Shown here in pieces: positions 43,569 to 51,477 of a stretch of DNA of 64,000 bases. This DNA is from UBA937 sp031549725 (lineage in GTDB: Bacteria; Spirochaetota; Spirochaetia; Treponematales; Breznakiellaceae): contig JAVBPH010000056.1 in assembly GCA_031549725.1 (NCBI GenBank), positions 25,484 through 89,483 of the forward strand, in the 5' to 3' direction. Positions within the stretch are counted from its first letter, which is position 1; each line of letters opens with the position of its first letter. The notes beneath the pieces are model-generated. The model was not told the DNA's origin and ran no database searches. It worked only from the letters and a program-made list of their open reading frames with translations. The translations under genes were made by a program, and so were the position numbers.

Positions 43569-44928
43569 CCTGGTAAACCACATTCAAATCAAAACCGGAG
43601 CGGGCAAACGCAACAGCCCGGATAAATGTCCCGGGTTCAAGTTCCGTATCGGAATTAATTACCGCGGCCCCATCCACTTCAGGGGCCTGGCAGGCTGCCC
43701 GTCCCAGGAAAAGGCCATCCTCATTGATCACCTTTTCTTCTACCAGAATTTCCAGGGATTTTCCCTTAAACCGGTCCATCCTTTTTTCAGTAATGGGTAT
43801 TTGCCGTTCCTCAATAAGGGATTTTCTTTTTTCCGCCAGGGTCTTCCGTACCCTGGGTTTCATCCCATAAGCGGGGGTATCCTCTTCCCTGGAATAGGTA
43901 AAGATCCCCAGCCAATCCAGTTGGGCCTTTTCCTGAAAATCCAGCAGTTGGGCAAAATCAGCATCGGTTTCCCCGGGGAATCCCGTGAGGAACGTGGACC
44001 GGATCACCGCTTCCGGCAGGGTCCGGCGGATGTTATCAATTAGTGTAAGGTATATCTCCGGGGTTCCCCGGCGGTTCATAGCTTTAAGGATGGTCTCCGA
44101 CCCGTGCTGGAAAGGAATATCAAAATACGGAAGAATCCGGGAATCTTTTTTGCAGAGGTCCAGAATCGCCGGCGGAAAATTATCGGGGTGAATGTAAAGC
44201 ATCCTCATCCAAAAATGTCCTTCCAGCCTTGATAGGGCTTCCAGCAAATCCGGAAGTCTGCATGTACCCCGGGGAAAAGCCCCCGCTGCCCCGTCCACAC
44301 CATAGGAGCCCAGGTCCTGGCCGATAAGGTTTAATTCCTTTATACCCCGGTCCAGCAATTCCCGGCATTCCCTTACTATGGATTGGATTGGCCGGCTCCT
44401 CAGGGGACCCCGGATGCCCGGTATGGCGCAGAAGGAACAATGGTTGTTGCATCCTTCGGTGATTTTTATATACGCCGATCCGGGCAGGGAAAGCAGGGGC
44501 CGCTGGCCATCAGCAAGGGCAAAATCGGTTTTACCGGAAGCATCAATTTCGGGGGTAATAAATACATGATCCCCCTCAACCGCCAGGGATGCGGCCTCGG
44601 AAATCCGGGAAAGATCCGCATTGCCCAGCAGGATATCCGCTTCAGCCAGATCTTCCAATAGTCCCGGGGCGTATCGCTGGGACAAACAGCCCGCCAGGAG
44701 AACCTTTTTATCGGGGTATGTATTTTTCCAGGAGATAACCGCTTCTATGGATTCACGTTTGGCACTTTCAATAAAACCGCAGGAATTAACAATGATCAGG
44801 TCCGCATCCTCAGCATTATCCGCAGCAAGCCATCCCGCAGTATTAAGCTGATTCATCATTACTTCGGCATCAACCTGATTTTTTACACAGCCATAGGCAT
44901 CAAGATAATACCGCACGGGTTTAATCAA
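43561..44928 (-). CDS. rimO: Ribosomal protein S12 methylthiotransferase RimO
   Basis: 455 residues. A radical-SAM enzyme with two iron-sulphur clusters that methylthiolates an Asp of ribosomal protein S12. The N-terminal cluster uses C14 (DAYGCVKN), C50 (VNSCGF) and C81 (AGCLSQRY). The radical-SAM cluster uses C160, C164 and C167 in EGCNNHCSFCAIPGIRG. The C-terminal TRAM domain ends in RSGFDLNVVY. It overlaps rodZ upstream and pcrA downstream by 8 bases each, so rodZ, rimO and pcrA are translationally coupled. DAYGCVKN favours RimO over MiaB. Confidence 0.93.
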   Translation of the reverse strand: MIKPVRYYLDAYGCVKNQVDAEVMMNQLNTAGWLAADNAEDADLIIVNSCGFIESAKRESIEAVISWKNTYPDKKVLLAGCLSQRYAPGLLEDLAEADILLGNADLSRISEAASLAVEGDHVFITPEIDASGKTDFALADGQRPLLSLPGSAYIKITEGCNNHCSFCAIPGIRGPLRSRPIQSIVRECRELLDRGIKELNLIGQDLGSYGVDGAAGAFPRGTCRLPDLLEALSRLEGHFWMRMLYIHPDNFPPAILDLCKKDSRILPYFDIPFQHGSETILKAMNRRGTPEIYLTLIDNIRRTLPEAVIRSTFLTGFPGETDADFAQLLDFQEKAQLDWLGIFTYSREEDTPAYGMKPRVRKTLAEKRKSLIEERQIPITEKRMDRFKGKSLEILVEEKVINEDGLFLGRAACQAPEVDGAAVINSDTELEPGTFIRAVAFARSGFDLNVVYQDG

Positions 44929-46027
44929 GCCTGACCACGGTTAGTTTGAACCGGCCTTCGTCATCCCGGACCCACTTGATATCCGCCACCACCACTTCGC
45001 CGGGGCCGCCCAGGTCAACGCTGATGGTTCTTCCCCCGGCAATAACCTGGAGCTGGACCGCACTGGCGTTGGATACCCAAACCCTGATACCGTTCTGGGC
45101 CTGGATGTTCTGGACATCGGACTTATGGAAATAGCGTTCATCCCTGGTCCGGCGGTCGCTTTCCCAGCGGAACATACAAAAACTTTTGAATGTAGCCTGG
45201 AGGGTAAAGGGATACGCCGCAGGCGAAGAAATCAGCACCGGGGTATTAGCCGGAACCGATGCAGCCGGTTCGGGGCTTATGGCAGCGGGGGTTCCGGGAA
45301 CCGCGGGAATGGTATCTCCCGGGATAACCGGCGGAATGGTATCGCCATTAATCAGGGTAAACCGGATCAGACTCCCCTTGGAGGGATCATTTTTAATTAA
45401 ATCGGCTATGGCAATGGTAAGTTCGGGAATCCCGTCACCATCCAGGTCGATGTCTTTTTCCTGGCTCAATTCCAGGGTGAAATTACCCACCGGAGAATTG
45501 ATACTCACCGCATCGGTAATCCCCGCCAGGGATATGATAAACTTGTTATTGTCAAAGGGAACTAAAACCGAATCATTTACATAAAAGCGCTTTTCCAGGG
45601 AGTTCGAGTCCAGGGTATACTGCACCGGATTCCTGGTCATGGTTTCCGGTTTTGGTCCCGCGGGCCTCCGGGAAACAGCAAAAATGATCCCGCCGATTCC
45701 GGCGGCTACCGCCAGGCAAATAAGAATAATCAGCAGGGGCTTGGGAAACTGCCTTTGGGGTTTCAGCAGCTGCTCCACCGGAACCGGCTGCTCCTGGATC
45801 CGGAGGGTCCGGTAAAGGCTGATTAATTCATTTACATCCAGCCCAAGATATTCACCGTAGTTGCGTAAAAAACCTAAAATATAGGGTTCCCCGGGGAATT
45901 TGGAAAAATCCTCATTTTCGAGGGCTTCAATATACCGTATTGCAATATTGGTTTCCCGACCTACATGGCTGTAGGTGTAACCTTTACTTTCTCTTGTAGT
46001 CCGTAATTTGTCTCCCAGGGACTCCAC
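44921..46027 (-). CDS. rodZ: RodZ-like cell-shape protein (helix-turn-helix plus membrane anchor)
   Basis: 368 residues starting at GTG, chosen because GGGAGGAGG lies 5 bases before it; an ATG 11 codons upstream lacks such a site. The cytoplasmic helix-turn-helix (about 1-75, LGDKLRTTRESKGYTYSHVG) binds MreB in known RodZ proteins. A single membrane helix is near residues 96-118, then a proline-rich spacer and a C-terminal domain ending in WVRDDEGRFKLTVVRL. It probably links MreB to the envelope. It is followed by rimO with overlap and preceded by a LolA-like gene. Confidence 0.85.
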   Translation of the reverse strand: MESLGDKLRTTRESKGYTYSHVGRETNIAIRYIEALENEDFSKFPGEPYILGFLRNYGEYLGLDVNELISLYRTLRIQEQPVPVEQLLKPQRQFPKPLLIILICLAVAAGIGGIIFAVSRRPAGPKPETMTRNPVQYTLDSNSLEKRFYVNDSVLVPFDNNKFIISLAGITDAVSINSPVGNFTLELSQEKDIDLDGDGIPELTIAIADLIKNDPSKGSLIRFTLINGDTIPPVIPGDTIPAVPGTPAAISPEPAASVPANTPVLISSPAAYPFTLQATFKSFCMFRWESDRRTRDERYFHKSDVQNIQAQNGIRVWVSNASAVQLQVIAGGRTISVDLGGPGEVVVADIKWVRDDEGRFKLTVVRLD

Positions 46028-46093
46028 AAACGCCTCCTCCCGGCCAATAAGCCTGACCATAACTCAGGCAGGATGTTTAACTTCCAGAAAAAC

Positions 46094-46130
46094 GGAAACC
46101 TCTAAAATCCGGTTAGATTTTTGGCATTCC
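46094..46130. repeat. Degenerate palindromic repeat, CGGTT loop (copy I)
   Basis: GGAAACCTCTAAAATC then loop CGGTT then AGATTTTTGGCATTCC. The loop is exact but the outer arms have several mismatches, so this looks like a decaying member of the family in the lolA-rodZ spacer. Confidence 0.5.
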
Positions 46131-46136
46131 CGTGGA

Positions 46137-46820
46137 TTAATCGCTATCTTTAAATAAAAAATTATAGTACATGTTTGCCGAGGGGGGCGAATCGTATACA
46201 AAACGCTGTTCGGGAATCCCCTGGTTTATCATGATACCGGTAAAATCAATCCTGACGGTACTGTTTGCCACGGTCCTGCCTTCAATCCTCCGGATTAGTT
46301 TGGTATCCGGGTTGATATCCAGAAGGATTTCCCTGAACCCCTCCGACACCGACCGGCGGGTAAGCCTCAATTTAATAACCATTTCGGAGGAACCCGTTTC
46401 CAGGGGTACCGGATCAGGGCCGGTCACAAAGGCTGCATTGTAGTTCCGCCTCAGCAGAACCAGTCCCTGGGCGGTGGCTATGCCCGCACCGCTTCTCCTG
46501 GCAGCTGAACTGTCCACAGCCTGGGCCAGGGCGGCGCTGTCCCCGGGAAGGTAAACCGTAAGCAGGTCCCCGTTAAAGGCGATAACCTGGTTGGCGGGAT
46601 CAATAAAATCAATCCTGAGCAGGGATGGACTCCGGTGGCTTATAACACCGTGCATGCTGGTATTGCCGGATTTAATCTGTATTTTAGCCTCATAATCGGT
46701 AATTCCGGCGTAACGTTCGCCCACACTGATCATGTATTTATCGGCGGTGATAATTTCCTGTGCGGAAATCGAAAAAAAAGCAAATAGTGATAAAAAAAGT
46801 ATGGAAGCCCAGGTCTTCAC
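46137..46820 (-). CDS. LolA-like outer-membrane lipoprotein carrier/sorting protein
   Basis: 227 residues from a GTG with GAGG upstream, giving a clean signal peptide VKTWASILFLSLFAFFSISA (about 1-20); a longer frame adds charged residues before it. The mature part has the half-barrel pattern of LolA and related carriers: DYEAKIQIKSG, PSLLRIDFIDPANQVIAFNG, TKLIRRIEGR and VRIDFTGI. It would carry lipoproteins across the periplasm to the outer membrane. It lies directly upstream of rodZ. Because the family is diverse, a general lipoprotein-sorting role is safer than LolA itself. Confidence 0.75.
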   Translation of the reverse strand: MKTWASILFLSLFAFFSISAQEIITADKYMISVGERYAGITDYEAKIQIKSGNTSMHGVISHRSPSLLRIDFIDPANQVIAFNGDLLTVYLPGDSAALAQAVDSSAARRSGAGIATAQGLVLLRRNYNAAFVTGPDPVPLETGSSEMVIKLRLTRRSVSEGFREILLDINPDTKLIRRIEGRTVANSTVRIDFTGIMINQGIPEQRFVYDSPPSANMYYNFLFKDSD

Positions 46821-47185
46821 AATGGATACCTCGATATTATAGAAAAATAACGAAAACTCTCTTTTCCGTCCGGTTTTCAAATAGTTAGGTTTTTTAAAAG
46901 GTATCCCCCTTAAAAATCCCTATTCATTTATAATAACCCAATGATTGCCTTGAAAACAAGCACCCCCAGGGACATTCTGCAGCTTTGGAAAATTCTGCAA
47001 AATCAACAACACGCCGCAGGAAGCATGTATGTTGGCTCTGTAAGGTAAGGATTATATACGGGTTTCATACCCTGCAAAACAATTTCTTTGTTGCTTCAAT
47101 GAATCGCCCTAAAGTGCGTGTATGAAACCCGCCGGCAATTCAAAATGATCCGAAAACCCGTTTTGAATACCACTTAACTAACAAA
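46821..47185. other. lolA-yhbY spacer with nested repeats
   Basis: 365 bases without a gene. A 12-base perfect inverted repeat, CGGGTTTCATAC (47059-47070) with its complement (47120-47131), encloses a 39-base sequence found again at 49332-49374. A promoter for lolA should lie near 46830-46900, but no clear match was found. Confidence 0.5.
47059..47131. repeat. Inverted-repeat-bounded copy of a dispersed 39-base element
   Basis: The arms CGGGTTTCATAC/GTATGAAACCCG flank AAAACAATTTCTTTGTTGCT followed by TCAATGAATCGCCCTAAAG. The inner part recurs at 49332 in the same orientation with two changes, but without these flanking arms. Confidence 0.7.
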
Positions 47186-47479
47186 TCAGGGCAGGACAAT
47201 GTTACGCCGTTCGGGGTCATCGGATTTCCGGTAAAAAATCGCGGTATTTCCCATTACCCGGACCAGCTCCGCTCCGTATTTTTCCGCCAGAGCCGCTGCC
47301 AGATCGAAACGTTCTTCCTTGGATGCCACAAAGCGGACCTTCATCAATTCCCGGAAATTCAATTCCTTTAAAAAAGCTTCCGCGACCCCCGGTGAAACCC
47401 CTTCCTTGCCTATCATTAAAACCGGGTCCATTTTCGACGCCAGCCGGGATAAGTATCCTCTCTGTTTACTGGAAAGCAT
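47186..47479 (-). CDS. yhbY: YhbY/CRM-domain RNA-binding protein
   Basis: 97 residues, the normal size of this single-domain family. It binds pre-50S ribosomal particles. The CRM signature is visible as LSSKQRGYLSRLASKMDPVL near the start, then IGKEGVSPGVAEAFLKELN with the GxxG-like turn, ELMKVRF, and LVRVMGNTAIFYRK. AAGGAG lies 6 bases before the ATG. It stands alone between repeat-rich spacers. Confidence 0.92.
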   Translation of the reverse strand: MLSSKQRGYLSRLASKMDPVLMIGKEGVSPGVAEAFLKELNFRELMKVRFVASKEERFDLAAALAEKYGAELVRVMGNTAIFYRKSDDPERRNIVLP

Positions 47480-47568
47480 GAATTCTCCTTATTGGATAAA
47501 ATACCCGGATTGATGATTTTCTGCAACCGGTGGTTCAGCCTGGGATTGGACCAAACATCCGGTACTCT

Positions 47569-47691
47569 TCACCTCTGTGTTCAGGCCGTTTCACCTCTGT
47601 GTTCAAACCGTTTCACCTCTGTGTTCAGGCCGTTACCTCTGTGTTCAGGCCGCTTCACCTCTGTGTTCAGGCTGTTTCACCTCTGTGTTTT
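47569..47691. repeat. 22-bp tandem repeat array with CACCTCTGTGT core
   Basis: Six copies of ACCTCTGTGTT start at 47571, 47593, 47615, 47635, 47657 and 47679. Spacing is 22 bases except one 20-base unit that lost TC before the core. The unit is close to TTCACCTCTGTGTTCAGGCC. The array lies in the spacer between yhbY and threonine synthase. An open frame can be read through it into thrC, but it is not needed for thrC. Confidence 0.85.
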
Positions 47692-47834
47692 TTGATGCAG
47701 AAATATTTCAGAATATGAATTTTCGGCAAGTTCCTTCTATATTTATTGATACGGATGATCACTTGCGGCTATACTTACCATATGAAGTTTTGGAGCAGCG
47801 TTTTATAAAACACTGTTTCTTTATTAAGAAGAAT

Positions 47835-47870
47835 AGGCTTGTTCAGAAACTTCAGTTTCCGGACAAGCTT
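47835..47870. repeat. Palindromic repeat, TTCA-loop type, upstream of thrC
   Basis: AGGCTTGTTCAGAAAC, loop TTCA, GTTTCCGGACAAGCTT. The arms pair with a few wobble or mismatched positions. Same tetraloop as copy C. It lies 58 bases before the thrC start and would fold in the leader. Confidence 0.55.
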
Positions 47871-47927
47871 AATAGGGACTTTTGTCCGTATATATTAGTT
47901 GTGATTTCAGATCAAAGAGGGTTATCC

Positions 47928-49232
47928 ATGCAGTTCCGGTCTACCAGATCCCATGAAAACCAGGTTTCCTTTAAAGATGCAATTCTCCGCTGTCTGCCTC
48001 CGGACGGAGGTTTATATATACCAACTTCCATCATGGATATGCGGCAATTCTTCCTCTATATGGATGCGGATACAAGTTTTGCCGAACTGGTTGCCACGGT
48101 TACCCCCAGCCTGTTTCAGGGGGAACTTAATCCCATGGCAGCGGCCCGGGTTGCGGAAAGCGCCTTTGATTTTGAACCGGAACTTCAGATTCTGGATGAG
48201 GGTCACTCCTTGTTAAATCTTTACAACGGTCCCACGGGTTATTTTAAGGATTTCGGTTTTTCCTACATGGCAGCGGTGATGGAAGAACTTTTAAAGGATG
48301 ATGAAAAGGCCATGATTCTTTCCGCATCCATGGGGAATACCGGTGCCAGTATGGCCAGGGCGTTCCAGGGCAGGAAAAAAATGACCGCGGTTATCCTGTT
48401 TCCCCGGGGAGCTATCTGCGGCCTGGATCCCCAGACTTTTGTTCCCAACGGAGGGAATATCCTGCCGATCCAGATTGAAGGAACCCAGGATGACTGCCAA
48501 AAACTTATCCGGGAAATGATTAATGACCGGTCCTTTGCGGAAAGATACAATATCACATCTTCTAATACAATAAATGTGGGGAGGCTTCTGCCCCAGGCTT
48601 TTTACTACCTCTATGCTTTTATCAAAATAAAAAAAGAAATTTACGGCGACCTGGTTTTTAGTGTTCCCTCGGCAAATTTCGGTCACCTGATTGCCGGTTT
48701 ATATGCCTGGAAATTCGGTATGCCCGTAAACGGATTTATTGCGGCGATGAATATGAACAATACCTTCGGAGATTTCATCCGGGGAAAACCCTTTGTCCCG
48801 AAACCTCTTATTGCCACCAACACCCCATCCTTGGATGTGGCGAATCCTTCCAACTATGAACGCCTGGCGGCATTCTATGAAGAATCCCCGGCGGTAATGA
48901 AAAACATGGTATTTCCCTGCGCTATCGGTGATGATACAACCATTAGAACCATCGAAAGGGTCTGGAAAAAATACGGTATTATGATTGATACCCATGGGGC
49001 GGTGGGTTTTGCCGGGGCAGAATCATTCCTGGCGGAGGATGACCTGGACAGCCATGTGATAAGCCTTATGCCCAGGCACCCGGCCAAGTCGGCAAATCTT
49101 ATCTATAAGACCATAGGCCAAAAACCGGAAATGCCGGAACACCTAAAGGAACTTACAAAAGAAGTAGCCCCGGTGGCGGTAATTCCGGCACAGTTGGATC
49201 TTCTGGAAGCAGCTATAGCCAGCTGCTGTTAA
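47928..49232 (+). CDS. thrC: Threonine synthase
   Basis: 434 residues from the ATG with AGAGG about 8 bases upstream. It converts O-phosphohomoserine to threonine using PLP. The start MQFRSTRSHENQVSFKDAIL is typical. The PLP lysine is K107 in NGPTGYFKDFG; the phosphate-binding loop is SMGNTGASMA, and VPSANFGHLIAGL is a further family signature. It belongs to the longer E. coli-like class. The gene is bracketed by two direct copies of a 39-base repeat (47076 and 49332), about 2.25 kb apart. Confidence 0.95.
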   Translation: MQFRSTRSHENQVSFKDAILRCLPPDGGLYIPTSIMDMRQFFLYMDADTSFAELVATVTPSLFQGELNPMAAARVAESAFDFEPELQILDEGHSLLNLYNGPTGYFKDFGFSYMAAVMEELLKDDEKAMILSASMGNTGASMARAFQGRKKMTAVILFPRGAICGLDPQTFVPNGGNILPIQIEGTQDDCQKLIREMINDRSFAERYNITSSNTINVGRLLPQAFYYLYAFIKIKKEIYGDLVFSVPSANFGHLIAGLYAWKFGMPVNGFIAAMNMNNTFGDFIRGKPFVPKPLIATNTPSLDVANPSNYERLAAFYEESPAVMKNMVFPCAIGDDTTIRTIERVWKKYGIMIDTHGAVGFAGAESFLAEDDLDSHVISLMPRHPAKSANLIYKTIGQKPEMPEHLKELTKEVAPVAVIPAQLDLLEAAIASCC

Positions 49233-49621
49233 AATCCATTTTCCGGGACAGGACAATCCCCGGGGTATCCTTAGCGTTAAGTTGTATCCAACGGAGGCTT
49301 GTTTAATGGGAAATTTAATCAGCATACACGTAAAACAATTTCTTTGTTACTTCAAAGAATCGCCCTAAAGAGCGGGGTACCCGCAGGCCGCGTGAGCGGC
49401 CATACAATCACTTCTTTGCAGAGCCCAGCCGCAGGCTGGATTAAACCCGCCTGCGAATAAAAAAGCAAACACCCTGACGGAAGAAAAGTATTTGCCCAGG
49501 ATGGGTTATAATAAAAAACAATGAAGCATACAAATCGTCGCATACAATAAAAACGTTATATGCAATGACTTTTAAATTTATACTGGTTGACAAAACATTC
49601 AAACATTGATATGAAAGCAGT
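49233..49621. other. thrC-DUF805 spacer
   Basis: 389 bases without a credible gene. It contains the second 39-base repeat copy, the hairpin GGCCGC-GTGA-GCGGCC near 49389-49404, and an AT-rich right half that introduces the AT-rich DUF805 gene. TTGACA at about 49586 with TATGAA 17 bases on is a promoter-like pair, but it would start transcription almost at the ATG. Confidence 0.45.
49332..49374 (+). repeat. Second copy of the 39-base dispersed element
   Basis: AAAACAATTTCTTTGTTACT followed by TCAAAGAATCGCCCTAAAG, differing from 47076-47114 at two positions. The segment TTCTTTG-TTACTT-CAAAGAA can fold as a small hairpin. Confidence 0.65.
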
Positions 49622-50407
49622 ATGGAACACCAATTTGAAGAATTTCCAAATGATAAACAGAATCCCTATGCACCTCCCCAATATGAAGCAGTTGGATTTG
49701 AGGCGAAACCGGAGAAGAAAAATCCCTGGCAGTATTTTATCGGCGTGTTCAAAAAATACGCCGTGTTTCAAGGCAGGGCGAGAAGAGCCGAGTATTGGTG
49801 TTTTTCACTGTTCAAATTCATTTTTTCACTTGTATTTCAATTAATAGATTTAAAATTTGATCTGTATTTTTTTGATGATAACGGAATATTAAGCACAATT
49901 TGGAATCTTTTTGTGTTATTGCCGTCATGGGGCGTGACGGTAAGGCGTATGCATGACTGCGATAAAAGCGGCTGGTATATGCTTATTCCAATATATAATT
50001 TTATCCTATGCTGTTCCGAAGGAACCTACGGTAAAAACAATTATGGACCTGACCCTAAGTGGGAACATGCGAACGCGGAAGAAAAGACAGTTTCTCCTGC
50101 ATCTCAAAATGCCAATACAAGAAATTGTCCATTCTGTACTAAAAGGATTGAAGTTTCATCAAAATTTTGCTCAGGTTGTGGTAATAATGTTCATGAATAT
50201 GATAATGAGCAAAAAATAAAAAAAGAACAGACATTTAGGGAAAAATATAAAAACATTGAAGATATTTTTAATGATGAATCTATTATGAAGGAAGCAAAAG
50301 AACTAAGACGAATATACGGCAAAAGAATGTATATCTTTCATTTAAAAAGCAAAGCAAGGGAATTTGGTTTTGGAGAAATCGAAATCAATGAAAATGATGT
50401 AGAATAA
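49622..50407 (+). CDS. DUF805 membrane domain fused to a zinc ribbon
   Basis: 261 residues. The N-terminal part (about 35-145) is a DUF805 domain with FQGRARRAEYWCFSLF, three hydrophobic helices, and VRRMHDCDKSGWYMLIP, the family's signature. A zinc ribbon follows (C169, C172, C183, C186: CPFC...CSGC), then a charged helical tail. DUF805 proteins are inner-membrane proteins of unknown role. The gene is clearly more AT-rich in its codons than its neighbours and lies in a repeat-rich spacer, suggesting recent acquisition. No phage or mobility gene is next to it. Confidence 0.8.
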   Translation: MEHQFEEFPNDKQNPYAPPQYEAVGFEAKPEKKNPWQYFIGVFKKYAVFQGRARRAEYWCFSLFKFIFSLVFQLIDLKFDLYFFDDNGILSTIWNLFVLLPSWGVTVRRMHDCDKSGWYMLIPIYNFILCCSEGTYGKNNYGPDPKWEHANAEEKTVSPASQNANTRNCPFCTKRIEVSSKFCSGCGNNVHEYDNEQKIKKEQTFREKYKNIEDIFNDESIMKEAKELRRIYGKRMYIFHLKSKAREFGFGEIEINENDVE

Positions 50408-50598
50408 TACGGCAAAAATTACTGTACCTAACGGGACTTCCGGATTTATATTTTTGAATATGTACACCGTATAAAACAGCCACTGAATATTCACTTTTTC
50501 CTGGGTTCTTAAGGAAAAATGGTTTATCCTTTTGTAATACGTAATATCAGTAAACACCCATTTGTGAGGCTTCTTCCTTCTGACGGATATCCTGAACA

Positions 50599-51477
50599 TC
50601 ATTCCCTTTTTTTTCCGGCTGCCGCAGCCTGGGAAACCGAAAACAGAATAAATGCCAGCATAGAGGGAATCCCCAGGATCACCGTACTGGAAATAGAACT
50701 AAATCCCTGCAGAGTAATTCCTACCCGTTCCACCAAAGCAAAGACCAGGGCTGCCAGGGCAATGCCCCAGACATTTTTGAATCCCAGGTATACCGCAGCC
50801 AGGGCGATCCACCCCCGTCCGGCGATAGCCCCGGGGGTGTATACTCCAATCCTGAAGGTCAGGTCCGCACCGCCCGCCGCCGCCAGGGCCGCGGCAAAAG
50901 CCCAAGCCCAAGCCCGGTACTTCAGGGGTTTTAGCCCCCGTTCAATAGCCGCATCATTTGAAAGCCCCGAAGCCCGGAGCCGCAGACCGGCTTTGGTTTT
51001 GTTGATCACCAGAAAGGCAATGGCCACTGCAATTGCGGCAAAATAGACAAAGGGCAGATGTCCCGAAAGCACTTCGTTTAAAACAGGAATATGTTTTACC
51101 AGGGGAATTTCAATTTTACCGGGCATTTTCAAATCCGGGTTTCTGATCACCCCCTGGGTACCAAAAAAAATTACCGACAGGGAATCACAGATACCTCCCG
51201 CAGCAAGGTTCAGCGCCAACCCTGCGATAAAAGGATTGGCCCCGGTTTTCTGCACAAAGACCGATAAAATACACCCCAGGAATCCCGCGATCACCGATGT
51301 AATTAAGGTACCCAGGATAACCGATCCGGTCCATCCGGCTATGACAAAAGAAAGAAAGGCCCCCAGACTCATGAACCCTTCTATAAACACACCGAGTACT
51401 CCCGTAAGTTCCGTCAGCAGGGCCCCCAGGCCGGCAAAAACCAGGGGAGATGCGCTGTTAAACAAACCATCAATCAT
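50599..51477 (-). CDS. rfuD: Riboflavin ABC transporter permease (RfuD type)
   Basis: 292 residues from the ATG, which overlaps the stop of the previous gene as ATGA. Several membrane helices are visible, with the BMP/sugar-type permease pattern GLGALLTELTGVLGVFIEGF near the start and GANPFIAGLALNLAAGG. It would form the inner-membrane channel with the partner permease. The assignment to riboflavin comes from the FMN riboswitch at the head of the operon and the same gene order as the RfuABCD system described in T. pallidum. Confidence 0.85.
   Translation of the reverse strand: MIDGLFNSASPLVFAGLGALLTELTGVLGVFIEGFMSLGAFLSFVIAGWTGSVILGTLITSVIAGFLGCILSVFVQKTGANPFIAGLALNLAAGGICDSLSVIFFGTQGVIRNPDLKMPGKIEIPLVKHIPVLNEVLSGHLPFVYFAAIAVAIAFLVINKTKAGLRLRASGLSNDAAIERGLKPLKYRAWAWAFAAALAAAGGADLTFRIGVYTPGAIAGRGWIALAAVYLGFKNVWGIALAALVFALVERVGITLQGFSSISSTVILGIPSMLAFILFSVSQAAAAGKKRE

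Larger units (their letters stand above)
47480..47927. other. yhbY-thrC spacer
   Basis: 448 bases between divergent genes. It contains the 22-bp array and the TTCA-loop hairpin at 47835-47870. Promoters for yhbY (leftward) and thrC (rightward) must lie here; the TATATTAGTTGTG stretch near 47890 is AT-rich, but I see no convincing pair of boxes. Confidence 0.45.

Noticed and set aside
47569..47691. CRISPR array
   Set aside because: Units are contiguous with no unique spacers, and no cas gene is in the window.
47577..47927. N-terminal extension of threonine synthase through the 22-bp array
   Set aside because: The enzyme begins normally at 47928 with a ribosome site; the extension is repetitive, Cys/Phe-rich and unlike any threonine synthase.
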